A stretch of DNA of 64,000 nucleotides from Riptortus pedestris (lineage: Eukaryota; Arthropoda; Insecta; Hemiptera; Alydidae). The notes under the pieces were generated by a model. The model ran no database searches, was not told the DNA's origin, and was given only the letters and a program-made list of their open reading frames with translations. Of this stretch, positions 27,155-40,083 are shown one piece after another. Within the stretch, counting starts at the first letter, position 1, and each line of letters starts with the position of its first letter. The DNA is taken from contig CM032232.1 in NCBI GenBank assembly GCA_019009955.1, positions 136,296,001-136,360,000 of the forward strand, written 5' to 3'. The position numbers and the translations under genes are program-made.

Positions 27155-27419
27155 ACCTTGTATCATCACATAAAATTACTATTCCAAGTATTTTACTGTA
27201 AATACAAACCATTTTTACGATTCTACAGTGTTTCATTGATTTCCCTATATACTGTAAATGGGTATTAGACTATATAATAAAATACATTTTGCTTGGAAAC
27301 TAAGGGTGATACATAAAAACTACGAGCAGATTTGGATTCAGCACATAAAAATCTATCAAGATCAGCTATTAAAATTAAAAAAGTTTTCAAAAAGGTTTTT
27401 TTTGTTGGCCTGTGTTATT

Positions 27420-27422
<3 letters not shown>

Positions 27423-27470
<48 letters not shown>
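27423..27470. repeat. (TA)n microsatellite
   Basis: Pure TA run not linked to a recognisable HINE; it follows the zinc-finger pseudogene. Confidence 0.85.
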
Positions 27471-27472
<2 letters not shown>

Positions 27473-27583
27473 ATACTCGTATATACACACATATATTACA
27501 AAGAGACTGTATTTTAATTTGAGACAACATTGTTTTATCTTATATTGAGTACGAAAGAATTCAGTTTCAATTGGTATTAATTA

Positions 27584-27589
27584 TTTATT
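27584..27589 (-). terminator. Poly(A) signal for the 27643-37612 gene
   Basis: AATAAA on the minus strand, about 55 bases after the proposed TGA stop. Confidence 0.45.
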
Positions 27590-27642
27590 TTGAACACTTA
27601 AAACAACTTCCACATCTTTATATTTCATGCTGTAAAAAGCTT

Positions 27643-30346
27643 TCACCAGAATAAACGATCTGAAAGCTGCAATAATTTCTTCTTGTATGACCTGAAAAAT
27701 AAATAATACATTTTTCATTAGATATTAATGAATAATACATATTTACAAAATAAGCAACTTGGTTATGACAAGTAGAATATATTATGCAATGCTCTAGTGT
27801 GTTATGTAAAAAAACAAATGTATTAATTTAATGAAAAATTCAGGACAAAAATAATTTCACAAAGAATGAAACCTCACCCTCAATGGCTCTCTAGATATAA
27901 GATAGATCTCTCACTAATTCAGTTTGAAAAATCAGTGCATACATCTACACGTCAATATAAAACATGCTTTAATAACATCCTTTCAGAACAACAAAACCAC
28001 ATTACTTTGTAAACAGATGGTTCACTATCATTTAGTTAACAGAGTAGGCTCAGCAGATATCACTGAAGGAAAGATAATTAGGCAGACACAGCCATCTTAT
28101 TAAAGAATCCTTGGAATTGAACTTCATAGAATATTGTCAGCCCTGAGGAACATGTAACATACACAACTCAATCACATCATCTGACTCATTTACTTCATTG
28201 AACTACATCTACACAGACTACCCAATAGCTCAGAAAATCCACTGACAAATAAATAAATTGCAGACTTAAAACATCATCGCTTTATATTTGCTACTAGGAC
28301 ATGAAAATTTGGGACTGAGTACTTCAGCAGATCAGCAAGCAAAATTAGTTACTGAACGAAATACTCATGAACAACTGGACCAACTACATGACATTGCTAG
28401 ACCCTTATATGGAGTGTGTAGATGGATATCAATTTCTGAACAGTCTAATCCACTTAAATATTTTTTTATTTTTTTTCTCCACTAGATATTGGTAAGCTAC
28501 TTCTGAACATCCATTGCGTTCTGTGACTTCGCACTCTAATTGGTTATCGTACTTCAGGAGACCAACAATCAAAAGTAGTTACTGAAAAAAATGCTCATGA
28601 AAATCGATTGACTACATGATGACATTACAAGATAGACTATACTTACGGAGCGGCTTGACAACTGAACAAACATAAGAGACAGGGACAATGAAGTGGACGT
28701 AAATAATAATAAACGTAAAAAAGGGACAATAAATAACACAACATCTGAGTGAAGATCAAGCTATAAACATTGAAGCAGTAATTGTTAGTCGTAGAATTGC
28801 TCACACCCTGACAACATGCATGTACCTGATGATGAGAACAGACTGACTAGTTTGTTTGAGCCAGGCAATGCAACAAAGACTTGACAGTTAAACACTTGCT
28901 TGCTAAATGACAGAGGCCAATATATTATAAATATTTTTACATATTTCAAAAACATAAACATTTTAAAAATATCTAACAGCAAACATAATTTACTAATAAA
29001 AATATAGTGTATATTTAGAAACCAATAAAATAGTTAAGATTTCCTTTAAATCATTCCATACAGTTATCAATTTCTGCACTGAGTGTGTTTTGTATATTTA
29101 TCCATAAAAAACAATGCCACCTGGCAGCACAGAAAGCAAATCAAGAAAAACTATCTGCTATTTATTCACCATGACAAAGAAATATGAAATATTCCAAATT
29201 ATGGGCTTGATCATCACAGGTTGCTAATCAATGAAGGAGCAAACCCCTTCCTCATAGACTCCTCAAGCCTCACCCTCATTCTTGCGAGATGAAATGAACA
29301 ATGGATATTCCAAGAGAACTGAATGACTATTATACCCAGATCATCTGAGGGTAAATGGGCCTATTTTTGTCGTCTAGATAGGACTTCTGTATATTTGAAG
29401 AAAGATGTTGAAAATACCTTATTGCCTTAATGAAATCTACTAAAAGTGTCCCAGAGCATGAAACAGTGTTCTGAGCAGGTGGTTACAGTGCTTAATAAAT
29501 ACGATCACACATATGTCTCATTAAATTGAGACCTATCATAACTGCTTCCTTCAAGTCCTATTTCAGAACTGAGTTATAAGAGTATCTCTCAGTAAATATA
29601 CTGACCTTTGTTGCTGGTCATTTTCATCAGCTAGAGGCTCTACATGCCACTCTGTTGCATGGTCATTCCCATATTTCACCACTCTAACATCCCCCGAAAA
29701 TCTGCAAGCATAACATTATTTTAATTAGCTAGAAATAACAGAATGCTAAAGGTCATAAAAGACAACCTAAATTAATTTTCCTTCAAGACAAATGTGCTTT
29801 AAAAAAAAAATAAACAAGATTTAGCAATAGAGAAGAAAGAAAGCAAAGTAAACATTAAAATGAAAATTGGGAATAATATAATTATAAAAGAGAAAATTTG
29901 ATCTAGAAAGCCTCATCAGTAAAGAAAACCATATAGCACTGAAGGTAATTGAAGAATGGCACTAGCTGACTACGATTTCCAAAAAAAAATAAAGTCCGTC
30001 ACGCAGGGGCTGCATAAACTAAGCAGATTTCCCACGTGAAGTTTTACTCCGCCCCGATTTCATAAAAATGCAAATATCTCGGTTAATATTCAAGATAGAG
30101 AATAAATGTATATAACAGTATTTATAGTAAATTTAATTTGCAATAAGATTGATTCTATACAATTTTTCGATCGGACGTACAGTAACAGAAATATTTCGAA
30201 TTTAAAAAAATCCTCCTCTCTAAACTCCCCCTCCCACTGGTCCCATTTCAGCCATTAACGAACTTGATCTGTCTTTTTGCATAAAACGACTAAATATCGA
30301 GTTTGGTAACGATCAAACAAATGTGTGACCGCTAGAGCGGTAACAG

Positions 30347-30400
<54 letters not shown>

Positions 30401-33062
30401 TTTTGAACGGACCTCATTTTCGTCATCTACTAGGTAGGATCGATGGACATTTGAAGAAAAATTTCGAAAATTCCGTCATGAGTACAACCTCAATAGCTGA
30501 TTTCCCTTAAGGGAAATCTGCTAAAACGAGAACAGTATTTTAACATGCATATTATTATAGATACTGACTAAAAAGAAAAAAATCTGATGTGGGTACCACA
30601 TGACTTGCTTGCACTCTGATTAATTAAATAGACAAAATCTTTTATTGCATTTTATTTAAAATTATTTCATTTCAATGTGATATAAGAAATCTCTTTATGT
30701 TCCAATGCGTCAGACCTAAAAATATTATAGAACATAATTTATAGATCTTTCATGATAAACAAAAAAGACACATCTATACAAATTTTTTGTATCTTTAATA
30801 TGTATGGAGAAATTTGAATTTTTTTAATTCCTCCATCTAAATTCCCTGTTGCCTTAGTAAATTTTGGTCAAAAGGGGAGGTGCACAACTATTAAGTTATA
30901 AAAATTTCAAATATGAAATGCCAATATTCTAAGGTTAGCCGTTTTGGAGTTGTGCAAGATACGTACAGACATATTCAAAATGGGTTCAGTGAGGGTAAAA
31001 TCAGATATTGTCAGAAATATTGTAGTCATAACATAATTGATTAGAAGCAATGGAATGTTGATTTTGCATAGAATCTCCTGAAGATGAAGACTGAAAGAAA
31101 ATTGAATTCAAAATGCATTGAGTGGAAGTAGAAGAGCAAGAGTGTACACTTCTTGTAAAAGAGCCTTTACGCGCATGCTTTAAGACTCAAAAATTTCATC
31201 ACAATTGTATTTGAAAGTAAGAATTATAACGGAAAAAGGAGATCCAGAAATCCACATAAATCTCTTTAATTAAATACTGATTCTTCATGGTTTACCTGTT
31301 AAGTGCAACTGTTTGATATGGTAAAAGACGGTTTCAATTACTTTCCTTACACTATTCTTCAACTAAGTATGGCATTAAAAATTTAAACTGCATATTGAAT
31401 TGTTATTTTGTGAAAGTAGATATATAAAATGAATTTTTTTTTTCATAGTATAGAGTATGATGATCCTACCTTATTTTCTTGTTCTTCTTCTTCTTGTATT
31501 CTTTCCCTGATCAAATAAAGTAACTGTTTAAGAACAGATAAACAATTGAATTTGAAATTATATTTCTATGTTTTGTATATACATGTATATTGCTGAAGTA
31601 AGCATTTATAATAAGGATTTTATTTAGTTGTATTCACACTAAATAAAATCCTTGGACTTACCCTAGCTAGAAAAATATAGTAACAAGTCCATAATAAGTC
31701 TTATTAGCCAAAGTTGCATTAAGATGATGTGAATTTCTCTTTCAAAAATTAGCAAACTCCCTGCTTTATTTATAACTTTAAATATTTCAAAAGAAATTCT
31801 CTAATACCAATGTAAAAACCTACAATTTAAAATTCTTAATGAAATTCTGTATTTTATTTTTAGGGCAAAATAGTCCAAAGTAGAGGTTGTAAGGAGACCA
31901 GAAATCAAAACACAAAATTTCTTGCTTGAGTTGTCAGCGGAGTAAGGTGTTGGTCTTAATAACTTTAAGCAGTGTGTTTGATTCCGGTGGAAAGATAATT
32001 CAATTCATCATTTATGAGTTTGCTGGGAGGGCAGGACAGCTTTGATAGGATGGAATACATATTCTGTTAAGTAGTTCACAAAAGTTATTCAGTGCTTGCA
32101 GCATTCAACAATTCAGCAATGATCAACATCTTCACAGTAGAAGACACAAAACATCAATTTGTCAACAATAATATTGTTATTATTTATTATCATCCAATTT
32201 ATGCTACTAAGGCTAATTGGGACGGCTTATCTACAGGTTACCACCCTTTTCAAACGAGCTGTGTTTAGAATAACTTCATTAAAGAGTAATTAGATTTTTG
32301 TCGTAAATCGTTATTTACGCTTATAAACTTTGACTTCCGCTTATGGACACCAAAGACTTTTTTTGTGTTTTATGTAAAATTTCTGAATAGAATTGGAAAA
32401 TTGTTTCATATTATTTTCTTTAAGTGTTAAGATGATAAATTTGTTTTATTTTGACGGGAAAATAGAATTATTTGACTCCAAGAATGATGATAAATTCTCT
32501 TTATTTTGTGGGAAACTAGATTTATTTTATCTCCAGAGCGATAATAAATTCATCAGTATTCTTCCAATAGACATTTCACATTTTGTATTTAAAACTATAA
32601 ATAGGGCTAATTTGAAGGCAATAAATAGATTATTTCAATATTTATATTTCAATGGGAAACCATTATTATAACAATTAATTTCTGGATAACAGCAATTCTA
32701 ACAATGAAATCATTTAACTGCTAATATCTTAGGTAAAATAAATGAATGGCAGCACTTTTACTGCTCATGATTCAGGGCATTTGTATTATTGATGAATATG
32801 ACGGGATGATTTTATGGAACCAATGTTTATATTTCTGAGGGAAACCATTTCTATTTCAACCCTTCAAAAACATGGCTAGTATTAAAATTGAATTGTTAAA
32901 TATATGTTTGTAGGATAATTAAAGCATCTGTTAGCAGATTTCCCCAAGGGGAAATCAGCTATTGAGATGGTACTCATAATGGGATTTTCAAAAAAATTCT
33001 TCAAATGTCCCCCGATCCTACCTAGGAGATGACGAAAATGAGGTCCGTTCAAAATGATGTGT

Positions 33063-33112
<50 letters not shown>

Positions 33113-36100
33113 TGTCTGTTAACGCTCTAGCAGTTGCAATTTTTTTCTGTTCGATACCAAACTCGATATTTAAATGTTTTATGTAAAAATGAAGATCACA
33201 TTCGTTAAGACTAAAATCGGACCAGGTGGAGGGGGGTCCTACTCATGTCATATTAACAATAAGCTGTTATATTTAGAAGCCCCTTATTTAAATCCTAAAT
33301 ACCAAATATTGTTCTTATTGAACTTTTAACTTTTGAGATAAATGCAAATACATGTGGGAAATCTGCTTATTGCCCCATGTGACAGACTTTTTTGATTATA
33401 TTATGATAAAAATTGATGAATTTAAATAAATATTTTCATGTTAAATCTACTATTGTTACACATTCTGTTATTAAGTACAGTATTTTTAAAAACTCTTTTG
33501 TTAAATATTAATGTTATTTGAGTGGGGGAGGGGTATATTACTCGAGTTTTCGAAACTTATTAGTCCATATATTTGTCTGGCCCTTTTTTAACCAGTGACA
33601 TAATTATGGCTCAAAGGAGCTCTTTTATATTTGTGTGTCATATATCTCAAGGTACAACAATGGCTATGTGGGAATGTAATGTTCTCACCAGAAGTGAAAG
33701 TTAACTTCAAAAATTTTATCTTTATCTTAGAGGAGAACATAAAGTGGACATGAACTTATAAACCAGATATGCAAAATATTTTTTTTTTAAAAATTCATAT
33801 CAAATTAATAGTTTTTCAAAGATACTCTTTGTCATCGTTTAATTCTCAACATTATAAATTATCAAAGCACATAAGACTGTTATACTCAGTCATATATGCA
33901 TATTAATGAAGTAATATCTTAATTATTAAATGAGTAATTATGCAGGTTATTACAAGACTGTTCACTCTTCACACTATTTCTGCTTGCAGATCGTTTAGGA
34001 GTAGTTTTTGATATCTGCATTAGTGAAACAGATGCTGTGTTCACTTCTTTCTCTTCTATGTGTTCAGTACTACTACCTGTTGCTCCTTTATTTGGAGATA
34101 TACCTAAAATAAATTTTATGAATTAGTTGTTTTAGATAATTGGAATGAAACGACTTTAAATTTATAATATCTGTAGCTATATATGTTATCTAACATTGTT
34201 TATTTCATATTGAACTTTTATAACCATAGTGGTTGTAGTTGGTGGTCCCAGCTGTTCACTTGCTTCTCTGGCGATGGTGACCTGTAGTCACTGAAAGTGC
34301 TAAGCACTAAAACTACTTTTCTTAAAGAACTAGTCAATCTAATTATTACGTCCTACTTTCAACAGAGGATTGTACTCATGCCATGATTTTTGTAATTGTA
34401 ATGAATCTGAGATTGCATTACATGAACCTATCATAAATGACCTCACATTTTATCTTTTGAGTAATGCCAGCACAAAGCTCATTTGGATTATTTATTATTT
34501 ATAATTTATTTATTTATGAATATTTAAATGTATAGTTTTTACCTGTAAAGTTTTTTTCCAATTTGGAGTTAAGTCCCCATGTTCTATGGCATTTTAGTAG
34601 ATAACGCTGATGGATTTTTATAATAACATTCACAGCTCTTAAAGTCGATAGACTAATTAATATTCCAGATGAATTTCGATAATAATATCACGTTAAATAG
34701 ACTTTTTGAGCATATTTGATCGGCTGGGGCAAAGTGCGACATCGGGTCAGGGTATAAGAAGGTGATGCCGTGAAGGGATTAAAGACAGTCAGCTTTGATT
34801 CTCTGAAGGGGAGACCCTTTTCGGTGACATCTCAGCTTTCAGCTCGCACCTAGTCAGCCTGTGACTAGCACTACCTCACACGGCAGAGTCTCACCTTAGA
34901 GAACTTCTATAAACCAGCTAAGTTCTATTACTGCAATTTAGTTTTAGTCGATATAAGTGTCCCCCTTTATATCTCATTATTAATTTATATTTATACTAGT
35001 GGACCCGACAGATGTTGTCCTGCATAATATTCTTGATGAAGAATTAATGCTAATTTACATATAGAGTTTTGTTAAGTTCGGTTCAATCGTTAGTGCCCAA
35101 AAAAATTGTTGGCTCCCACTTTAATTTTTTGGTGTATATCTCGTTTATACGTTGTTATACGACAAAAGTGAATATAACAAAGCTACTCTAAATAACAAAA
35201 TAAACAACTTTTATCCTGTGCATATTTGCTGAAAAACCAATAGGAAATGAAATATCGCTATTTTTAATTTTAGGCCTCCCTTACAACCCCCACTCTTGCT
35301 CCATATGCCAGGCTGATTTGTGAATTTAAACCATCCAGGGCGCCACCCAAACGCATACAAAAAAATTCATTTAAATCGGTCCAGCCGTTTAGGAGGAGTT
35401 CAGTGACATACACACGTACAGTAGAATTATATATATAAAGATTTGGCGGGTTTTGATTATAAATAAATTTATATATATTTGAATTTTGAATCAAGAGTGG
35501 ATTGTTGGTGAAACCCTTCCTAAATTCTTTGTAGGTGATTTGATTGTGGAAATTTTAATTTTTACAGCTTCCACTGCCTATTGCTGCAGCCAGATCGCTA
35601 CAAAATGTTCACTACCTAGGACACTCAAAAATGAGGCCCATTAAAAAATATAAATAAATAAAGCAAGTACTCAATGCATACATATCTTTATGCCTGACCT
35701 ACAGACATCAAAGTGGCTCTTAAACCAATCAGTAATGAAGACCTGATTGTTCAGAAGGCAATGGAACGCTGTACATTGGGACTGAGATAAAAGGACTATA
35801 TAAGAAATGAACCATTACGACCAAAAATGTTATGAAAGACCTATGGAAGACAGTTCTGGATCTTAAGAAAAAATTGGCTGCGCACATTGCTCAAATGGAG
35901 CTAGACCAATGAGTAAAAGGAACTAAAGATCAGTACCCAGTATATTCAAAAGCCCGTCACACAGGGGCTACATAGACTAATACAATTTACCATATGCTGG
36001 TCTGCATGCTAGTGATCTCATATCACCATATATATGCTCTTTATTTCTAAATAAAAATTCGATACGTAGAAGTGGGGGTTTACTGAAGACAGAAAACAAG

Positions 36101-36935
36101 AAAGTGCAGCTCAGGTTAGCCATGCAAGTTAAAGTGTTGGCTTTAATATCACATGGTAAGCCTAGAGAGGCAAGTTCGATTCCTGCCTGGGAAATAGGAA
36201 TTTATTTAGTGACAAACTCATTAAATAAAATCCTTAGTCTCACCCTGGCTAGAAAAGGGTGGTAACTAGTAGATAACCCGTCCCAATTAGCCTTAGTAGC
36301 AAGAAGTGGACATTAATAAATAATAATAATAAAACAAGAAAATATGAATTATTCTCTTAATATTTGAGTTAGAAAAATTATAGAAGGGCAATTGTAGAGA
36401 ATTAATAGTTCAAAAAGACTGGTTCTATAACATTATATTTTAAATTTTTAATGCTATTCTGATTTTAGCCAATAACTATATATGATCATTACTGTTGAAT
36501 GAAACAGTTAAATATCTAGTATGGTTTAGATTAAATAAGCATCTTCGAGCCAAGAGTGCAAAATCGTTATCTTAATTCATGTAATCACACACTGTTCATG
36601 TATCTCACACAGGAAAAGTTCATTGGAAATGGTATTTCAGCTTGGAATAAAACTTTTTATGATATATTCCCTAATTACTACATTATATTAGCTACTGTAA
36701 TGATTAAAAGTGGGGTTTTACTGAAGGCTGAAAATTAAAATGTGCAAATATTTCGTTTAATTCAGATAGAAGAAGAATGTATATAACAAAATTTGGAGTA
36801 TGATTGGTCCTTTACAGTTTTTCAACCAGACAACAGAGATATTTTGAATTTTTGAAATTCTTCCTCTAAACCACACCTCCCCCACCACCCATTGGTCCAA
36901 TTTCAGCCACTAACGAAATAGATAGTTTTACATAA

Positions 36936-36969
<34 letters not shown>

Positions 36970-37612
36970 GGTAACGATCAAAATTGTAACCGCTAGAGCA
37001 TTAACAAATAAATATATAGTTTTGAACGGACCTTGTGTTTTGCCATTTCTGAAAAGCCCATCATGAGTACAACCGTAATAGTTGATTTTCCATAAGAAAA
37101 ATCTGCTCAAAAGCCCTTGTTCCTTCACAAATATTTAATCTAAGTGGCAGAGCACTTGCCCTGTCCTCAGTACCCTGCTGGGAAACATTAACATCTTAAA
37201 TGTCTTACAAACTTAACCTAACAATAAGCATACACAAAAGTAATACATAAATGGCATGATTACTGTACAGATACATATTAAATTTAAATAATCTTTAATC
37301 TTTATTTTTTTTTAAATTGCTTCTTTGAAATTTATAAAATTTGATTGAATATTTAGCTTTGAAGAATAAGTACCTAGTTTACTAAAGCCTTCAACTATTG
37401 AGTCACTTTGAGAAATATTTTTCTCTGTAAGCTCATCAGTCACATCTGTTTCTTTCGTTTGTGTCCCACCTGAAAGTAAGAGCAAATAGAATCCATTCTA
37501 TCTCGATGGTTGAGCCAATTCATGGAGTTAGTTCAGAATTCTTAATACTTAAGTCCTCAGCCAAGCTTCTTTTCCTGAGAAAATTTTGTTTCTTCGATCT
37601 CTTCCTTGGCAT
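27643..37612 (-). CDS. Unrecognised small protein, six exons (Lys-rich, Ser/Glu-rich)
   Basis: Assembled by eye: 37612-37549, 37469-37374, 34103-33954, 31506-31470, 29701-29606, 27691-27643. All have GT-AG borders, every phase agrees, and the total is 163 codons plus stop. The N terminus MPRKRSKKQNFLRKRS is strongly basic, like a nuclear or nucleolar signal. Exons 2-3 are acidic and Ser/Thr-rich, probably disordered. Exon 4 is a lysine run (KEYKKKKNKKI). The exon 4/5 junction gives KIRFSGDVRVVKYGND, whose KIRF fits the RVxF docking motif for protein phosphatase 1. It ends KKKLLQLSDRLFW. I do not recognise the family. Uncertain points: the exon 3 donor (33954, 33966 and 33975 are all phase-compatible) and the start. 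It lies head-to-tail behind the ankyrin gene. Introns carry HINE, SINE and LINE debris. Confidence 0.55.
28005..28450 (+). pseudogene. Decayed LINE RNase H-like fragment
   Basis: Broken frames give, in order, TDGS-like text near 28015, RVGSA near 28042, YTD near 28210 and LLGHENLGLSTSADQQAK at 28288-28345. These resemble the catalytic and C-terminal blocks of an RNase H domain from a Jockey/I-type non-LTR element. Stops and frameshifts are frequent. No reverse transcriptase region is seen next to it. Confidence 0.4.
29994..30524 (+). mobile_element. HINE-like element, near complete
   Basis: It starts GTCCGTCACGCAGGGGCTGC with TAAGCAGATTTCCC behind it. It shares the CAAATATCTCGGTTAATATT body, a (TA)n core at 30350-30397, the GTAGGATCGATGGACATTTG block and the hairpin GATTTCCCTTAAGGGAAATC then TGCTAA. 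About 0.53 kb, inside an intron of the 27643-37612 gene. Confidence 0.75.
30581..31025 (+). mobile_element. Family-2 hairpin element
   Basis: Good head AATCTGATGTGGGTACCACA followed by TGACTTGCTTGCAC. It has the family body (TTTTTTGTATCTTTAATATG, CAAAATGGGTTCAGTGAGGG). The 3' hairpin is lost. Confidence 0.6.
31634..31735 (+). mobile_element. SINE 3' fragment
   Basis: It carries ACTAAATAAAATCCTTGGAC, CCTAGCTAGAAAA and TTATTAGCCAAAGTTGCAT from the SINE body. The tRNA-like head is absent. Confidence 0.5.
32175..32262 (-). mobile_element. SINE 3' fragment, minus
   Basis: Tail complement ATTATTATTTATTATC is followed by TTATGCTACTAAGGCTAATT and GGTTACCACCCTTTT. Confidence 0.6.
32263..32930. other. 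Intron with weak internal repeats
   Basis: A 92-codon plus-strand frame (32393-32671) encodes two similar stretches about 54 bases long, built on GATAAATT, TTTATTTTG and GGGAAA. This looks like degenerate tandem repetition, not a gene. Confidence 0.3.
32931..33390 (-). mobile_element. HINE-like element, short
   Basis: Minus orientation. It starts at the 3' end (TTAGCAGATTTCCCCAAGGG), passes a (TA)n core at 33072-33108 and ends at a diverged 5' block (CCCCATGTGACAGAC). It is shorter than other copies because part of the body is missing. Confidence 0.65.
34110..34720. other. Intron stretch
   Basis: AT-rich; no gene or element recognised. Confidence 0.35.
34725..34990 (+). other. Possible solo LTR or promoter-like fragment
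   Basis: A less AT-rich island. It has TATAAGAAGG near 34753, GGGGAGACCCTTTTCGGTGA near 34820 and CACACGGCAGAGTCTCACC near 34890, which resembles an LTR R-U5 region. No inverted TG/CA ends, primer-binding site or internal gene is visible, so this is weak. Confidence 0.25.
34996..35441 (-). mobile_element. Short non-autonomous Helitron, complete
   Basis: On the minus strand it starts TCTTTATATATATAATTCTA at 35441 and ends in CTAG at 34996, preceded by a GC-rich end (GGACAACATCTGTCGGGTCC). The flanking bases are A and T, matching Helitron insertion between A and T without duplication. The interior shares a stretch with the larger Helitrons at 44620-47905 (GAAATATCGCTATTTTTAAT on the plus strand). 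No Rep/Hel coding. Confidence 0.75.
35660..35945 (+). pseudogene. Decayed RTE/CR1-type LINE 3' fragment
   Basis: Broken frames give AMERCTLGL, then LKDYIRNE, then KKLAAHIAQMELDQW. This resembles the C-terminal end of many insect LINE reverse transcriptases, where a conserved MERxMLG block precedes a W-AGHIAR-type block. Several shifts are needed, so it is inactive. Confidence 0.5.
35953..37112 (+). mobile_element. HINE-like element, interrupted by a SINE
   Basis: 5' block CCCGTCACACAGGGGCTACA; body with GGGGGTTTACTGAAG; a (TA)n tract at 36940-36966; decayed 3' end AAGAAAAATCTGCTCAAAAG. A SINE sits at 36111-36335. It ends about 260 bp from exon 2 of the 27643-37612 gene. Confidence 0.6.
36111..36335 (+). 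mobile_element. tRNA-derived SINE
   Basis: GCTCAGGTTAGCCATGCAAG head, B-box GCAAGTTCGATTCC, the CTGGCTAGAAAAGGGTGGTA body and an (AAT)n tail. AAAACAAGAAA occurs near both ends and may be the target-site duplication. Confidence 0.8.
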
Positions 37613-38148
37613 TTTCTTTACCTAGTGTCACATATAAGCTAATGTTGAATTGTACTTAGATTTTTTGATTTTAGTTCTACCTAACCTAACCCGAATATCA
37701 TTTTTAAATATGTATTTGTGGAGCTTTAATTCATATGTTATCACAAAATGAAGTAAAAAATTAATTTATTTTATATCACTTAATGAACTTATGAAAAATA
37801 TAAATAAACACACTTATGACTTGTGTAGGAAAATAAAATTCTACAGTTATTTTTTTCCCCCAAATTTTGGCTTTATAAAAGATTAACCTCCCCATCCGCT
37901 CTCACCTCAATGGTAAAAATGTGTTCATTTATATGACTGATTTATATTCTACAAAACATAGAAAATATTCCTTTGTTTAAAATTAAGAATTTTTTTATAA
38001 AAATGACATCACAAAACCAAATTGAGGGTGTTTAGGAATTTTTTAAACTGTCATTTATGATTGGTAACACTGGAATAAAAATAATGTAATAAAAATGCTG
38101 TTTATTCTTACTAATAATTGCTCATTTCCAACCAATATATGCTATTCC

Positions 38149-38201
<53 letters not shown>

Positions 38202-38420
38202 GGCTTTATTGAGTCTTCTTTGATCTACTTGGCAGAAGCGTCTAATGAAATCAATTAATTCAAATATTTAAGACATTTTTACTATAGACTCAGGAAGAGG
38301 TATGAAGGGAGACAGGGAACATGAAGAAGGTTTTAAAAAAGCTCATGCAATCAAAACTGGGTTATATTTATTTTCTTAACTTGTCATTTTAGCAATTTAA
38401 AAATGCAATGGTTATTTAAA
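37613..38420. other. Upstream of the unrecognised gene
   Basis: AT-rich; a (TA)n tract lies at 38153-38200. No further exon seen. Confidence 0.35.
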
Positions 38421-38421
38421 G

Positions 38422-38637
38422 GTTATTTATTTATATCCACTTTATGCTCCTATGGTTAATTGAGACCGGTTTTCTACAGGTTACAACCCTGTTCAAGCCA
38501 GGTCAGGACGATTTTATTTAATGAGTTTGTCACTAAATAAATCCCTATTGCCTAGGCGGGAATCAAACTCACCACTCTAGGTTTACCATTTGAGATTAAG
38601 ACCAATACCTTAACTCATGTAGCACACCTGAGCCCCT
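38422..38637 (-). mobile_element. tRNA-derived SINE
   Basis: Minus-strand full-length copy. GGCGGGAATCAAACTCACCA is the B-box complement and it ends GCACACCTGAGCCCC. Confidence 0.8.
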
Positions 38638-38639
38638 AT

Positions 38640-39175
38640 GGTCATTATTCTTCAGTATTATTATGATTATTCAGGATTTATATTAATGGTCATTGCCTCT
38701 AACATAAGAGTAAATTCCACAATAGTCAATAATGATCAGCTATAGGATGGATGTAGTAGAGTTCAGTATTTCTTCGTTCATTACTTCTTAATTACTTCAC
38801 AACACTAACTTTTTACCACCTTCAGAATTCTGTATACATTGTGGGTTTCAAACAAAATTACCATTAGAAACTCTTCCTAGACACATTATATTTCCTTCGA
38901 ATGTTGCTATTATACTTTTAATCGCTTTGCTTTCTTTTCTATTATCATTAAACAGTGCTGAAAGGGATTTCAGATACTGTCTTTTGAAGTGCGTAAATGA
39001 GGAAGGACGCATTTGTAAATACTAGCTGTAAATATTGTAGTGCAAAGAAAAAACTGGTTTCTGTTTTTTACATGAAGCTATGCAGGTGGAAACATGAATT
39101 CCTTTGCAAATAATCATTACATAATTAATTTAAAATAAATTAATTCTAAAAGGGTTTTTAGTTGTATTGTTGTTC

Positions 39176-39217
<42 letters not shown>

Positions 39218-39380
39218 CAGAATCCATTTCTTTTTCAATAGATTTGTTTCAAAGATAATTTTGTAGACTACAACTTCTATGATTCGCAGTATTTTTCAAT
39301 CAAATTTACCGTTTCTGAAATAAAAATTTGTCCATTTTACTGCTAAAGGATGCTTCAAATTGAAAAATTCACTGATATAA
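38640..39380. other. Intergenic stretch
   Basis: AT-rich with a T run of about 32 bases near 39178-39212. Nothing else recognised. Confidence 0.4.
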
Positions 39381-39385
39381 ACTCA

Positions 39386-39528
39386 TTAGCAGATTTCCCT
39401 TAAGGGAAATCAGCTATTGAGGTTGTACTCATGACGGAATTTTCGACATTTTTCTTCAAATGTCCATCGATCCTACCTAGTAGATGACGAAAATGAGGTC
39501 TGTTCAAAACTGTATATATATATCTATA

Positions 39529-39583
<55 letters not shown>

Positions 39584-39830
39584 CTGTTACCGCTCTAGCG
39601 GTCACAATTTTTGTTTAATCCTTACCAAACTTTATATTTAAGCGTTTTATGTAAAAAGAAAGATCAAGTTCGCTTCCTGTCGGCAGGCTATTGAAATTAG
39701 ATGAAACATTTCTTATTTCCGTTTGTATTTATTCACGGTGTTGTGTTAGCAGTATGTATATTTATCTATTACTAAACTTCACGAGGGAAATCTGCTTAGT
39801 TTACGCAGCCCCTGCGTGACGGACTTTTTT
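39386..39830 (-). mobile_element. HINE-like element, near complete
   Basis: Minus copy with intact ends. TTAGCAGATTTCCCTTAAGG is at the left. A TA core lies at 39510-39580. The 5' block complement GCAGCCCCTGCGTGACGGAC is at the right, followed by a T run. Confidence 0.75.
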
Positions 39831-40017
39831 AGAATTTTATTTTCTACAAGAATCAGTCATAAACAGTACGCCATTCCTTTGTAAATTCCAAAGTTATGGT
39901 TGCTAGAGAAGGTTACGAGGTTGAATATGGAATTGAAAAGATTCTTCAGGGGTCACTATTATAACACACCAAGTCTCAGCGCCTTATTAATACAATTGGC
40001 GTTTCAAAGGGGGGTGG

Positions 40018-40083
40018 CACGGGACTCTGGGATACCCTGTAAAACCCAATTAGCCATAGTATCATAAAGTGGACGTAAATAAA
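40018..40083 (+). mobile_element. SINE 3' fragment
   Basis: AACCCAATTAGCCATAGTAT, then AAAGTGGACGTAAATAAATA, matching the SINE end. Confidence 0.5.

Noticed and set aside
27332..27517. Frames with Tyr-Ile runs here and at other TA tracts
   Set aside because: They are translations of (TA)n microsatellites.
27591..27691. Alternative reading of the last exon in another frame (VIQEEIIAAFRSF)
   Set aside because: It stays open longer but does not match the phase of the preceding exon; the phase-compatible reading ends RLFW.
32393..32671. 92-codon plus-strand frame as a gene
   Set aside because: It consists of degenerate tandem repeats in AT-rich intron sequence, with no start context or splice partner.
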